Counted from the first letter of the stretch, positions 16,533-26,016 are shown. The stretch: DNA of 64,000 bases from Clostridia bacterium (GCA_017516765.1 JAFXBE010000016.1:60349-124348), one strand, 5' to 3'. Made by a program: numbers and translations. Notes: a model not told the origin generated them from the letters alone.

Positions 16533-17450
16533 ATGAGCAAAAAAGTGCAGAATCACATTGCCCGCAAACCCGGCGACTACCTTTTCGACGGGCTGATCTA
16601 CCTTCTCTTCGGGCTGTTTACCATCCTGTGTGTGTTCCCCTTCTACTACCTGTTCATCAACACCATTTCGGATAACGACAAGGTGGTTTCCGGTCTGGTG
16701 AACTTCTACCCCATCGGTCTGCATTTCAACAACTACATCGCCCTGAAGGATGTTGCCGATCTGGGCTCCTCGGTGATCGTAACGGTGGCCCGCACCGTCA
16801 TCGGCACCGCGCTGATGGTGATCGTATCCGCCTGGGCGGGCTATCTGGTAACCAAGCAGAAGATGTGGAAGCGCAGCCTGTGGTACCGGGCGCTGGTGAT
16901 CACCATGTACTTCAACGCCGGTCTGATCCCCTGGTACATGAACATGCTGATGCTGGGGCTTACCGACAACTTCCTGGCATACATCCTGCCGGGCATGATC
17001 GCGCCCTACAACATTATTCTGGTAAAAACCTACATCGAAAGCATCCCCGGCTCGCTGGAGGAAAGCGCGGTAATTGACGGCGCAAGCACCCTTACGGTGT
17101 TCCGCAAGATCATCCTGCCGCTGAGCGTGCCCATTCTTGCCACCATCTCCATCTTCGGCGCGGTGGGCAACTGGAACTCTTTCCAGGATTCCCTGCTGCT
17201 GATGAGCAACAGCCCCAAGCTGTACACCCTGCAGCACCGGCTGTATGTGTACCTGAACCAGTCCTCCAACCTGTCTGCGCTGGTAAGCGGCTCGGGCGGT
17301 CTTTCCACCCAGGCGGCGCAGAACATGCTCTCCAGCAAGGTGATCAAGTACACGGTATCCATGGTCACGATCATCCCCATTCTGCTGGTGTATCCCTTTA
17401 TGCAGCGTTACTTCGTCAAGGGCATCATGCTGGGCGCGGTAAAGGGCTGA
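16533..17450 (+). CDS. Sugar ABC transporter permease, LplC/YtcP type
   Basis: 305 aa with six membrane segments. The EAA loop reads EESAVIDGASTLT, and the C-terminus VKGIMLGAVKG is typical. The ATG at 16533 is preferred over 16527 because AAGGGAGGG then lies 8 bp rather than 2 bp upstream. It forms the importer with the upstream LplB-like permease and the downstream LipO-like binding protein. Family members take up complex oligosaccharides such as those from pectin or xylan; the actual ligand is unknown. Confidence 0.92.
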   Translation: MSKKVQNHIARKPGDYLFDGLIYLLFGLFTILCVFPFYYLFINTISDNDKVVSGLVNFYPIGLHFNNYIALKDVADLGSSVIVTVARTVIGTALMVIVSAWAGYLVTKQKMWKRSLWYRALVITMYFNAGLIPWYMNMLMLGLTDNFLAYILPGMIAPYNIILVKTYIESIPGSLEESAVIDGASTLTVFRKIILPLSVPILATISIFGAVGNWNSFQDSLLLMSNSPKLYTLQHRLYVYLNQSSNLSALVSGSGGLSTQAAQNMLSSKVIKYTVSMVTIIPILLVYPFMQRYFVKGIMLGAVKG

Positions 17451-17508
17451 TCCCCCCGTATCGATTGGAGCGATCCATCACGATAGATTTTCGAAAGGAG
17501 TTTTCCAC

Positions 17509-19296
17509 ATGAGCAAGCGCATCCTCTCTCTGGTGCTGGCGCTGATGCTGTCTCTGGGCTGTCTGAGCGCCCTGGCAGAAGAAGTGCCCTACTACGCTGT
17601 TCCCAGTGATCTCTACGACTACTATCCTCTGGAAGACGAAACCATCACCCTGACCGCCTACAGCCAGCTGGCCAACTACAGCGGCATCCAGACCGGCTGG
17701 GGCGCCACCCTGCTGAAGGATCTGTTCAATGTTGAGCTGAACATCGTGCCCGACATGGACGGCACCTACGAGACCCGCGTTGCCAACGGCAACCTGGGCG
17801 ATCTGGTGATCTGGGGCGCCAACGGCGCGGATTACAAGAACGCCATCGACAAGGGCATGCTACTGGATTGGGAAGAGGATGATCTGGGCCCCATCTATGC
17901 CCCCTACATCTTCGAAAACTACACCACCGCCCTCAACTCCAACCGGGATATCTCCGGCACCGGCAAGCTGTACGGCATCGGCATGGACGTTGCCCTGCAG
18001 GAGGGCGCGCACAAGTCCTTCATGTACAGCTGGGATCTGCGCTGGGATCTCTACAAGGAGCTGGGCTATCCCGAGATCAAGGATCTGGACGATCTGTATG
18101 ATGTCTTTGTGCAGATGAAGGAGATCTGCCCCAAGGACGAGCTGGGCAACGATGCCTACGCCGCTTCCCTCTGGCCCGACTGGGACGGCAACATGGTCAT
18201 GTACGTGAAGGCTCTGGGTACCGCCTACTACGGCTTTGACGAGCTGGGTCTGGGCCACTACGACCCCAAGACCGGCAACTTCATCGACTGCCTTGCCGAG
18301 GACGATCCCGCCGTGGCAGGCGACAGCCCCTATATCGAAATGCTCCGCTTCTTCAACAAGCTGTACCGCGCCGGTCTGCTGGACCCCAACTCCATGACCC
18401 AGACCTACGACGAAATGGCACAGAAGGTGAAGAACGGCGGCGTGTACTGGGGCATCTTCAACTATGCCTCCTCCATGATCTACAACACCGCCGAGCATCT
18501 GGATGCGGGCAAGATGATGTACGCCCGTGTGCCTGACGCTGCCTGCCCCATCGTATACGGTCTGAGCGGTCTGGGCGGCAACCGTGTATGGACCATCGGC
18601 GCAGACACCGAGTACCCCGAACTGTGCCTTGCCATTATGGATTACCTTGCCACCCCCGAAGGCAGCCTGACCATGTGGTACGGCCCCCGCGGTCTGATGT
18701 GGGACTACAACGAGCAGGGCGGTCTGTACTTTACCGAGCTGGGCAAGACCTGCAACCAGGACAGCAAGCACGACCTGAACGGCGTGGAGTGGGTATCCCC
18801 CTACACGGGCAAGAGCTACACCCTCTCCGGCAACTTCAACGACGGCTGCATCCAGATCAACAACACCACCCTTGCCCGCGACATGCTGGCTCCCGATTCC
18901 AAGCTGGGCGAAGCCTTCAACAAGGATACCTGGGTATCCGAGCAGGCTGCTTCCACCTATGCCATCCAGGAGGACTGGCGCAACTGGAGCGGCGTAAGCC
19001 TTGTTGACCCCTACTTCGAGAAGGTGAACAGCTACACCGTTATGCCCGACCTGCCCTATTCCGAGAGCGTGCGCGATGATACGCTGGAGGTAAAGTGGGG
19101 TCAGGTGACCAAGGCCATTACCACCAACAGCTGGCGCGCCATCTATGCCAAGGCCGACGCAGAGTTCGACATGCACATCCGCAACATGCGCACCCAGTGC
19201 GACAGCTACGGCTACGATGAGTGCGTCGAATGGAGCCGCGGCGAAGCCGCCACCAAGTGGCAGCTGCAGCAGGAGCAGGCTGCGCTTGCCGAATAA
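17509..19296 (+). CDS. Extracellular sugar-binding protein, LipO/CUT1-type
   Basis: 595 aa, the large size usual for partners of LplB/LplC permeases. A clear GAAAGGAG ribosome site precedes the ATG. The signal peptide reads LSLGCLSALAEE. It contains a cysteine, but the lipobox is poor (S-L-G-C) and a signal peptidase I site follows at ALA, so the mode of anchoring is uncertain. The body has the binding-protein pattern (VWGAN-type hinge, GWGATLLKDLFNVEL, many Trp/Tyr). It delivers an oligosaccharide to the two permeases immediately upstream. A terminator-like hairpin (19317-19348) follows. Confidence 0.9.
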   Translation: MSKRILSLVLALMLSLGCLSALAEEVPYYAVPSDLYDYYPLEDETITLTAYSQLANYSGIQTGWGATLLKDLFNVELNIVPDMDGTYETRVANGNLGDLVIWGANGADYKNAIDKGMLLDWEEDDLGPIYAPYIFENYTTALNSNRDISGTGKLYGIGMDVALQEGAHKSFMYSWDLRWDLYKELGYPEIKDLDDLYDVFVQMKEICPKDELGNDAYAASLWPDWDGNMVMYVKALGTAYYGFDELGLGHYDPKTGNFIDCLAEDDPAVAGDSPYIEMLRFFNKLYRAGLLDPNSMTQTYDEMAQKVKNGGVYWGIFNYASSMIYNTAEHLDAGKMMYARVPDAACPIVYGLSGLGGNRVWTIGADTEYPELCLAIMDYLATPEGSLTMWYGPRGLMWDYNEQGGLYFTELGKTCNQDSKHDLNGVEWVSPYTGKSYTLSGNFNDGCIQINNTTLARDMLAPDSKLGEAFNKDTWVSEQAASTYAIQEDWRNWSGVSLVDPYFEKVNSYTVMPDLPYSESVRDDTLEVKWGQVTKAITTNSWRAIYAKADAEFDMHIRNMRTQCDSYGYDECVEWSRGEAATKWQLQQEQAALAE

Positions 19297-19316
19297 AACG
19301 CAGCAACCCACCGTTT

Positions 19317-19348
19317 GGGGGAGGGGCGAGTCCCTTCCCCCGTTTTTT
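19317..19348 (+). terminator. Rho-independent terminator after the binding-protein gene
   Basis: GGGGGAGGG paired with CCCTTCCCCC (one wobble) followed by GTTTTTT. It lies 34 bp before the GH5 start, so GH5 is probably expressed by read-through. Confidence 0.75.
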
Positions 19349-19381
19349 GAACAGACACACTTTTTGACCGGAGGGACGACC

Positions 19382-21604
19382 ATGAAAACTCTTTTGAGGC
19401 TCCTTTGCCTGCTGCTGGTACTGGCGCTTGTGCCCATGGGCGCATGGGCCGACGTGGACAGCGGCGAGGGCGTTGTTCCCGTAATGCCCATGCGGGATCT
19501 GACGGCGGCGGAGATCACCGCCGAAATGGGTACGGGCTGGAACCTTGGCAACACCATGGACGGGCACAGCGGCTTTGTGCCCGGTGAGACCTGCTGGCAG
19601 CCCACCGTGACCACCCAGAAGCTGATCACCGCCGTGCATGATGCAGGCTTCAACACCATGCGCCTGCCCGTTACCTGGGGCGAGATGATCGACGATGCCA
19701 ACGGCTATCAGATCGATGAAGCATGGCTGAGCCGTGTGCAGGACATTGCCGACTATGCCGTGAACGAAGGCATGTATGTGATCATCAACCTGCACCACGA
19801 CGGCGCAGAGCAGACCGGCTGGCTGCGCATCGCCGCCGAAGGGGATGCCCTGGAGACCGTAAAGGCCAAGTATGCCGCCGTGTGGCAGCAGATCGCTCTG
19901 CGGTTTCGTGACTACGATGAGCACATCATCTTTGAAAGCATGAACGAAGTCTGCGGCGACGACCCCTCCCGGGAGGGCTATCTGAAGGATTTCCGCACCA
20001 TCGAGATGCTGAACCAGCTCTTTGTGGACACCGTGCGTCAGACCGGCGGCAACAACGCCCACCGCTGGCTTTCCGTGCCTGCCCGGTACACCAACATCGT
20101 AAACACCCTGAACCCGGACTACGGCTTTACCCTGCCCACGGACAGCGCGCAGAAGCTGATGCTTTCTGTGCATGATTACGACTATTCCTTCGGCATCCAG
20201 GCCAACATGAACGCCACCCTGTGGAACCAGGACAAGGCCCTTGCCCTCTACAAGCACATGGAAGCCCTGAAGGCTGCCTATGTGGACAAGGGTGTGCCCG
20301 TAGTGCTGGGCGAATACGGCGCAGTAAACAAGAACAACGACGGCAACCGCGCCTATTACTACGAGGCCATGAACCGGATGTGCGTGCTGTGCGGCATCAT
20401 TCCCTGCGCATGGGACATCGGCTGGTACGACCGGGCGCAGGATCCCGACTACACCTTTGCCCTGTTCGACCGTGCCACCGGCGAAGAGCTGTTCCCCGGC
20501 GTGGTCAGCGCGATCATGCGCGGATACCGCAACCCGCTGCCCACCAACACCCGGGGCAACATCCTCAAGATTACCAAGCCCCAGAACGCCGCAACCGCCC
20601 CCGAGCTGCCCGCCTTTGAGACTGTCCGCTTCCCGGAGAAGCAGGTCTTTGCCGCCTCCGGTCAGGTGCTGCCCATTGCGCCGGAAGCCCTGCCCGCAGA
20701 CCGTACCGACTCGCTGGTGTATGCGTCCTCCAACCCGGCGGTAGCTGCCGTGCACAACGGCATGGTCTATGCCAAGGCTCCCGGCTCTGCCCAGATCACC
20801 GCCCGGTCGCAGGCAGGCGAGGCCTCCGACACCATGATCGTGGTGGTGCGCCCCGCACAGGTGGATAAGCCCATCACCGCCATCAACGCTCCCAACAGCG
20901 TAGCCACCAAGGCCGGCTTCGGGCTGACGCTGGATGCCACCGTATCCCCTGCCGACCATACCGACGCCCTCTACTACCTCTCCGCCGACCCCAAGGTGTG
21001 TACCGTGAACCCGCTGGGCAAGCTGGTGCCTGTGGCTCCCGGCGAAACCACCGTAACGCTGATCACCGCCACGGGGTTGAAGAAGGAGATCGCCGTGACC
21101 GTGGTGGGCGACAAGCCCGCCGAGCCTGCCGAGGGCATTCCGGTGGGCATCGGCCTGTACTACAACGACAGCGTACACGGGCACTATGCCACCGAGACCG
21201 GCGAGACCCTCGCCCTGAACGGGGACGGTACCTACACCCTTGCCTTCGATGCCGCCAAGCACCTTTCCGACAAGGCGAAGGCTGCCGGGGTGACGGACAT
21301 CACCGGCGTGGGCGCGATCTATCTTTATGACACCACCGGCAAGGCGAATGTGCTCAAGAGCTGCGATATCCACTACGACCGCATCGAGCTGAACGGCGCA
21401 GCCCTGCCGCTGAAGGAGCATGAGCCCAAGAGTGCACTGAAGGCCAACGGCAAGCTGGATACCAACGATCCCCTGAACGCATGGGACGGCTCCGTGACCG
21501 ATATGGTGACCGTGAAGGATTATGTGCTCACCTTCCCCATTGACGATGCGCCCATGACCATCAGCATAACATTCACCATCAGCAACTTTGCCTATAACGA
21601 GTAA
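19382..21604 (+). CDS. Secreted GH5 endoglucanase with two Ig-like domains and a C-terminal module
   Basis: 740 aa from the ATG at 19382 (GGAGGG 8 bp upstream). The signal peptide ends MGAWAD. The GH5 barrel (about 30-395) starts GWNLGNTMD, has RLPVTW, acid/base Glu in SMNEVCG (about 187), HDYDYSFG and nucleophile Glu in VLGEYGA (about 309). Two Big-type Ig domains follow (about 420-500 and 505-575), rich in SSNPAVAAVHNG-like sequence. A final ~150-residue module (about 580-740) shares the strand pattern of the modules in the 12838 gene: YTLAFD, an AIYLYD strand, IELNG and a closing ISITFTIS. It cleaves beta-1,4-glucan, xyloglucan or a mixed-linkage relative; the subfamily is not settled. Confidence 0.92.
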   Translation: MKTLLRLLCLLLVLALVPMGAWADVDSGEGVVPVMPMRDLTAAEITAEMGTGWNLGNTMDGHSGFVPGETCWQPTVTTQKLITAVHDAGFNTMRLPVTWGEMIDDANGYQIDEAWLSRVQDIADYAVNEGMYVIINLHHDGAEQTGWLRIAAEGDALETVKAKYAAVWQQIALRFRDYDEHIIFESMNEVCGDDPSREGYLKDFRTIEMLNQLFVDTVRQTGGNNAHRWLSVPARYTNIVNTLNPDYGFTLPTDSAQKLMLSVHDYDYSFGIQANMNATLWNQDKALALYKHMEALKAAYVDKGVPVVLGEYGAVNKNNDGNRAYYYEAMNRMCVLCGIIPCAWDIGWYDRAQDPDYTFALFDRATGEELFPGVVSAIMRGYRNPLPTNTRGNILKITKPQNAATAPELPAFETVRFPEKQVFAASGQVLPIAPEALPADRTDSLVYASSNPAVAAVHNGMVYAKAPGSAQITARSQAGEASDTMIVVVRPAQVDKPITAINAPNSVATKAGFGLTLDATVSPADHTDALYYLSADPKVCTVNPLGKLVPVAPGETTVTLITATGLKKEIAVTVVGDKPAEPAEGIPVGIGLYYNDSVHGHYATETGETLALNGDGTYTLAFDAAKHLSDKAKAAGVTDITGVGAIYLYDTTGKANVLKSCDIHYDRIELNGAALPLKEHEPKSALKANGKLDTNDPLNAWDGSVTDMVTVKDYVLTFPIDDAPMTISITFTISNFAYNE

Positions 21605-21627
21605 GCGCCGCAGGGAGCGGAGCAAAG

Positions 21628-21665
21628 CGGGGCTGCTGCGGTTTTTCCGCGGCAGCCCCGTTTTT
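21628..21665 (+). terminator. Rho-independent terminator after GH5
   Basis: Long stem CGGGGCTGC/GCAGCCCCG enclosing a GCGG/CCGC helix, followed by TTTTT. Confidence 0.9.
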
Positions 21666-21676
21666 GCAGCTTTCTC

Positions 21677-21705
21677 TTGACATTCCGCCCCCGATGAAGG
21701 ATACT
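21677..21705 (+). promoter_or_regulatory. Promoter of the GH36 gene
   Basis: TTGACA (21677-21682), 17 bp, GATACT (21700-21705). Downstream, two AACGAT half-sites and a CCTGCCC/GGGCAGG hairpin lie in the leader before the ATG at 21777 and could be regulatory. Confidence 0.8.
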
Positions 21706-21776
21706 GACACTAACGATCAAAAAAACGATTTTCCTGCCCCGGCAACAACCGGGCAGGAACCATACGAGGTGCGACC

Positions 21777-23837
21777 ATGACCCTACTGAACCGCTATCCT
21801 CTGGGAGACCTTCTCTTATGCTATGTGACCAACGACCGCCAGCAGGTGGGCATGCTGCTGATCCCTGCCGCCATGGAGGGAGATGTGCTGGAAAAGAACT
21901 GGGCGGTGGAGCCGCTGGTGCAGCTCCATGCCCGGGGCGATCAGCTGCCCAACGGCTACGGCAACGGGCATACCCTTGCCACCACCACCGCCACCGAGCG
22001 GCTCAGGCTGGAAAGCCAGCAACAGACCGGCGACACCATCGAGACCGTGCTTGCAGACGGTACGGGGCGCACCGTGCGCCACCGGGTGCGCTGGCACGAG
22101 GGGCTGAAAGCCCTGCGGGTATCCACCGTGTTTGAGAACCGTTCGGACAAGCCCATTGTGCTCAACCTGCTCAGCAGCGTGAATCTGGGCATGCTGACCC
22201 CCTTTACCGAGGGGGATGCCTCCGGCGCGCTGCGGGTACACCGGATGCGCAGCGCATGGAGCGCAGAGGGGCGTTTGCAGACCGATACCGTGGAGCAGCT
22301 GCATCTGGAGCGTTCCTGGACGGGACATGCCCTTCGTGTGGAAAAATTCGGGCAGGTAGGCTCCATGCCGGTGCGGGGCTGGTTCCCCTTTGCCGCCGTG
22401 GAGGATACCCATGCCGGGGTCTGCTGGGCCATGCAGCTGGCCTGCCCCTCCTCGTGGCAGATGGAGCTGCGCCGCAGGGACGACGGGCTGTGCATGATGG
22501 CCTCCCTTGCGGATGAGGACTACGGGCACTGGTGCAAGACCATCCAGCCCGGCGAAAGCTTTGAAAGCCCCGAAGCCGCGCTGACCGTCTGCCGGGGCGG
22601 CGTGGATGAGGCCTCCCAACGGCTGCTGACCATCCAGCGGGAGAACCTGAACGGGCGCATGCAGGAGCTGCCGGTGCTGTTCAACGAATACTGCACCACA
22701 TGGGGCGACCCCTGCCACGACAACATGGTACGCATTGCCGATACCCTCCGGGGGCATGGCTTCGATTATCTGGTGATGGATGCGGGCTGGTATGCCAAGG
22801 ACGGCATCGGCTGGAGCGATGCGGGCGGCGACTGGATCCCCAATGAGACCACCCTGTTCCCCAAGGGGCTGAAGGCGACTGCCGACTACATCAAGGCCGC
22901 CGGCATGAAGCCCGGCATCTGGTTTGAGGCCGAGAACGTGGCGGGCAGCTCCGATACCTTCCGCCGGGAGGATCTGCTGCTGAAGCGGGACGGTACCGTG
23001 ATCGACACCGCCAACCGGCGTTTCCTCGATCTCAGGCAGGAGGCGGTGCACGCCCATCTGGAGGAGCGGGTGATCGGGCTGCTGCGGGACAAGGGCTTCC
23101 AATATGTGAAGATCGACTACAACTGCTGCATCGGCGTGGGCTGCGACCACCCGGACGGGCTGGGCGAGGGGCTTCGGCAGAACATGCAGGGCACCCTGCG
23201 GTTCTTCCGGCGCATGCGGGAAGCGGTGCCCGGGCTGATGATCGAAAACTGCGCCTCCGGCGGGCACCGGCTGGAGCCCTCCCTGATGGGGGTAAGCGAT
23301 ATGGCATCCTTCTCCGATGCCCATGAGTGCCCGGAGATCCCCATTATTGCAGCCAATCTGCACCGGCTGATCCTGCCTGCCCAGAGCCAGATCTGGGCGG
23401 TGGTACGGGCAGAGGACAGCCTGCGCCGCATCAACTATTCACTGGTGAACACCTTCCTGGGCGTGCTGTGCCTTTCCGGTGATGTGGAGCATCTCTCCCC
23501 CGCCCAGTGGGCCAAGGTGGATGAAGGCATCGCCTTCTTCAAGGCGGTGCGGCACATCATCGGCGGGGGCGTATCCGCTTTCCACGGGCAGGTATCCCCC
23601 GCATGGCGCAAGCCCGAGGGCTGGCAGGCAGTCTGCCGCACGCTGGCGGGCGAGACCCTGAGCGTAATCCACACCTTCGGCGGCGAGCACCCCGCAGAGG
23701 TACGGCTGCCGGTAAGCGGCAAGCGCATCCTGCGGGTGATGTGCAGCGAAAACAACCGGGTACGGTTGGAGGGCGGCGAGCTGGCAGTGGAGCTGAAGGC
23801 TCCCTTTGAGGCCGTCGCTGTGTATACCGGGGACTGA
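21777..23837 (+). CDS. Alpha-galactosidase (GH36)
   Basis: 686 aa, no signal peptide, so it acts on imported alpha-galactosides in the cytoplasm. An N-terminal beta-supersandwich (about 1-290) precedes the melibiase barrel. The nucleophile Asp is in YVKIDYNCC (about 445) and the acid/base Asp in SFSDAHEC (about 512); LVMDAGWY and GIWFEAENV line the site. The length is typical of bacterial GH36. It has its own promoter and terminator on either side, but the phosphatase and GH88 genes follow closely. It fits galactomannan or raffinose-type substrates released outside and imported. Confidence 0.94.
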   Translation: MTLLNRYPLGDLLLCYVTNDRQQVGMLLIPAAMEGDVLEKNWAVEPLVQLHARGDQLPNGYGNGHTLATTTATERLRLESQQQTGDTIETVLADGTGRTVRHRVRWHEGLKALRVSTVFENRSDKPIVLNLLSSVNLGMLTPFTEGDASGALRVHRMRSAWSAEGRLQTDTVEQLHLERSWTGHALRVEKFGQVGSMPVRGWFPFAAVEDTHAGVCWAMQLACPSSWQMELRRRDDGLCMMASLADEDYGHWCKTIQPGESFESPEAALTVCRGGVDEASQRLLTIQRENLNGRMQELPVLFNEYCTTWGDPCHDNMVRIADTLRGHGFDYLVMDAGWYAKDGIGWSDAGGDWIPNETTLFPKGLKATADYIKAAGMKPGIWFEAENVAGSSDTFRREDLLLKRDGTVIDTANRRFLDLRQEAVHAHLEERVIGLLRDKGFQYVKIDYNCCIGVGCDHPDGLGEGLRQNMQGTLRFFRRMREAVPGLMIENCASGGHRLEPSLMGVSDMASFSDAHECPEIPIIAANLHRLILPAQSQIWAVVRAEDSLRRINYSLVNTFLGVLCLSGDVEHLSPAQWAKVDEGIAFFKAVRHIIGGGVSAFHGQVSPAWRKPEGWQAVCRTLAGETLSVIHTFGGEHPAEVRLPVSGKRILRVMCSENNRVRLEGGELAVELKAPFEAVAVYTGD

Positions 23838-23886
23838 GCGGGATCCGGAAACCTGAAAAGCATCATACAGAAGGAGCAATGCTGTT

Positions 23887-24573
23887 ATGAGGATCATCCT
23901 TGTACGCCACGGGCATCCCAACTACGAAAAAGACTGCCTGACCCCCCTTGGGCACAAGCATGCCGCTGCGGCTGCCCTGCGCCTGAAGGATGAGGGCATC
24001 CAGAAGATCTACTCTTCCACCTGCGGGCGCGCCATGGAGACCGCTCAGCACACCGCCGATCTGCTGGGGCTGACGGTGACCGGCATGGACGGCTTCCGGG
24101 AGCTGAACTGGGATCCCACCGACGGGCAGCCCCTGCTGCTGAACGGACACCCCTGGGACACCGCCGACTGGATGGTGGCCCACGGGGAAAGCCTGCTGGA
24201 TCCCGACTGGGCAACAAAGCCGCCCTTTGACCGGAACATCGTTGTGGGCAGCGTACAGAAGGTATGGGACACCGCGGATGAATGGCTGCTGTCGCTGGGC
24301 TACCGGCGGGAGGGGCTGTACTACCGGGTGGAAGACCCCAAGTACCACACCGTAGCCCTTTTCGGACACGGGGGCGAGACCGCCGCACTGCTGAGCCACC
24401 TGTTCAACATTCCCTTCCCCTTCTTCTGCTCCGCCATGGGGCCGGACTATACCGGCATCATCGTGCTGACCCTGCCGGACAAGGCGGATGTACCCGTGCC
24501 CGTGCGTTTTGAACTGATGAACGATGTGAAGCATATACAGGGGCTGCGGGCGGAGAACGTGTTTGACCACTGA
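23887..24573 (+). CDS. Histidine phosphatase family protein
   Basis: 228 aa of the phosphoglycerate-mutase-like superfamily. The phospho-acceptor RHGH motif is at residues 7-10, with the partner His in LFGHGGETA (about 160) and conserved arginine in CGRAMETAQ. Cytoplasmic phosphatase or mutase; substrate unknown. It lies 49 bp after GH36 and 30 bp before GH88, so it may dephosphorylate a sugar phosphate or act on an unrelated metabolite. Confidence 0.88.
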   Translation: MRIILVRHGHPNYEKDCLTPLGHKHAAAAALRLKDEGIQKIYSSTCGRAMETAQHTADLLGLTVTGMDGFRELNWDPTDGQPLLLNGHPWDTADWMVAHGESLLDPDWATKPPFDRNIVVGSVQKVWDTADEWLLSLGYRREGLYYRVEDPKYHTVALFGHGGETAALLSHLFNIPFPFFCSAMGPDYTGIIVLTLPDKADVPVPVRFELMNDVKHIQGLRAENVFDH

Positions 24574-24603
24574 GTTACCTGCCGGTAAAGGAGGATGGGT
24601 TCC

Positions 24604-25713
24604 TTGAACAGCCGTTACGATGAAGTATCTGAGATGATCGTTGCCAAATTCCGCCGTTCTCTGCCCATGGCGGCGGAGATGGGGATCATACCCTACAAAA
24701 GCGAGAACGGGCGTTGGATCGGCTCGCCCTACGAGGGCAACAGCTGGTGGACGGGCGGCTTCTGGCCCGGGCTGATGTGGCAATTGTTCAACGCCACCGG
24801 CGATGAGGCTTTCAAGCAGGAAGCCCGCCGCACCCAGCAGCTGCTGACCGACGAATTCCGCACCTATCTGCAACTGAACCACGACATGGGCTTTATGTAC
24901 CTGCTTTCCACCGGCGCGGACTACAAGCTGACCGGCAGCGAGCAGGCGCGGGTGGATACCCTCCATGCCGCCAGCCTGCTGCTGGGGCGGTTCAACCCCT
25001 GCGGCTACATCCGGGCTTGGAACAGCAAAGCCCAGATGGGCTATGCCATTATCGACTGCATGATGAACCTTTCCATCCTGTTCTGGGCCTCCCGCCAGCT
25101 GGAGGATCCCCGCTTTGCCAACGCTGCCCGCATCCATGCGGACATGAGCCTGCGGGAATTCCTGCGCCCGGACGGGTCGGTGAGCCACATCATCGAGCTG
25201 GATCCTGCCACGGGCAAGCGGGTGGCAGAGCATCCCGGGCAGGGGTACTGTCTGGGCAGCAGCTGGAGCCGGGGGCAGGCATGGGGTCTGTACGGCTTTA
25301 CCCAGACCTACCTGAACACCGGCGATGCCCGCTATCTGGATGCCGCCCAGCGGATCGCAGGGTATTTTGTGAGCCATATCCGCCCGGACGGGTTGACGGA
25401 TTGCGACTTCTGCCAGCCGGATACGGAGGAGCGGATCGACAACATTGCCGGCGCTTGCGCCGCCTGCGGACTGATGGAGCTTGCCAAGGCCACCGGAGAG
25501 GACAAGTGGCAGAAGGCCGCCCTCCGGCTGGTGGATGGGCTGCTCGCCCACTGCTGCGACTGGTCGGAGGAGCGGTGCGGGGTGCTGACCCACTGCACCG
25601 CCAGCTACCACGACGACGGCGCGGGGCGGCACACCAATATCACCTACGGGGACTACTTCCTGGTGGAGGCGCTTTGCAAGCTGCGGGGGACGGATCCCAT
25701 GCTGTGGATGTGA
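24604..25713 (+). CDS. Unsaturated glucuronyl hydrolase (GH88)
   Basis: 369 aa from a TTG at 24604. An ATG at 24595 abuts AAAGGAGG with no spacing, whereas the TTG is 9 bp from it, so the TTG is the likelier start. The alpha6/alpha6-barrel motifs of UGL are present: WWTGGFWPG, catalytic Asp in HDMGFMY (about 93) and Asp in IIDCMMN (about 150). It removes 4,5-unsaturated glucuronate from oligosaccharides made by polysaccharide lyases. No lyase is in the window, so the lyase is either encoded elsewhere or the products come from other microbes. Cytoplasmic (no signal). Confidence 0.92.
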   Translation: MNSRYDEVSEMIVAKFRRSLPMAAEMGIIPYKSENGRWIGSPYEGNSWWTGGFWPGLMWQLFNATGDEAFKQEARRTQQLLTDEFRTYLQLNHDMGFMYLLSTGADYKLTGSEQARVDTLHAASLLLGRFNPCGYIRAWNSKAQMGYAIIDCMMNLSILFWASRQLEDPRFANAARIHADMSLREFLRPDGSVSHIIELDPATGKRVAEHPGQGYCLGSSWSRGQAWGLYGFTQTYLNTGDARYLDAAQRIAGYFVSHIRPDGLTDCDFCQPDTEERIDNIAGACAACGLMELAKATGEDKWQKAALRLVDGLLAHCCDWSEERCGVLTHCTASYHDDGAGRHTNITYGDYFLVEALCKLRGTDPMLWM

Positions 25714-26016
25714 ATACAGGAAGAGGGGCGCTGCGGATGCAGCGCCCCTCAGCTCGTCAAAAAACACGCCTGCGGCGGCTTTTTTGACGACTTTTGCACC
25801 GTTTGCCTAGGAGCCTGCGGCTCCCCGGGCGGCAAACGGCGATAGGAATCCCTTGCTACGCAAGGGTTCCGTTTCCGCCGCACATGTCGCCGGAAACGGA
25901 TTGAAAGCCAGAGGGCTGCAGCCCGACCACACCTCTGGGATTCTTTGACAGTCTGAGGGGCGCTGCGGATGCAGCGCCCCTTTTTTGTATTCTGTTGTCG
26001 GGATATCCGGTTACCG
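25714..26016. other. 303-bp intergenic region filled by a mobile element
   Basis: Nothing but the split terminator of the GH88 gene, the 205-bp element and the convergent 3' end of the NhaC-family gene. Confidence 0.85.
25723..25981 (+). mobile_element. 205-bp terminator-targeting MITE-like element, copy 2, with 27-bp target duplications
   Basis: Element 25750-25954, starting CAGCTCGTCAAAAAAC and ending TTTGACAGTCT. Exact 27-bp direct repeats flank it (25723-25749 and 25955-25981), each a full terminator stem (GAGGGGCGCTGC arm). Only the distal copy keeps the TTTTTT tract. Same length and same orientation relative to the upstream gene as copy 1. Internal stems: TCGTCAAAAAA, CCGTTTGCC, CCCTTGC, CCGTTTCCG and CCAGAGG, each with its complement. 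Confidence 0.9.
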
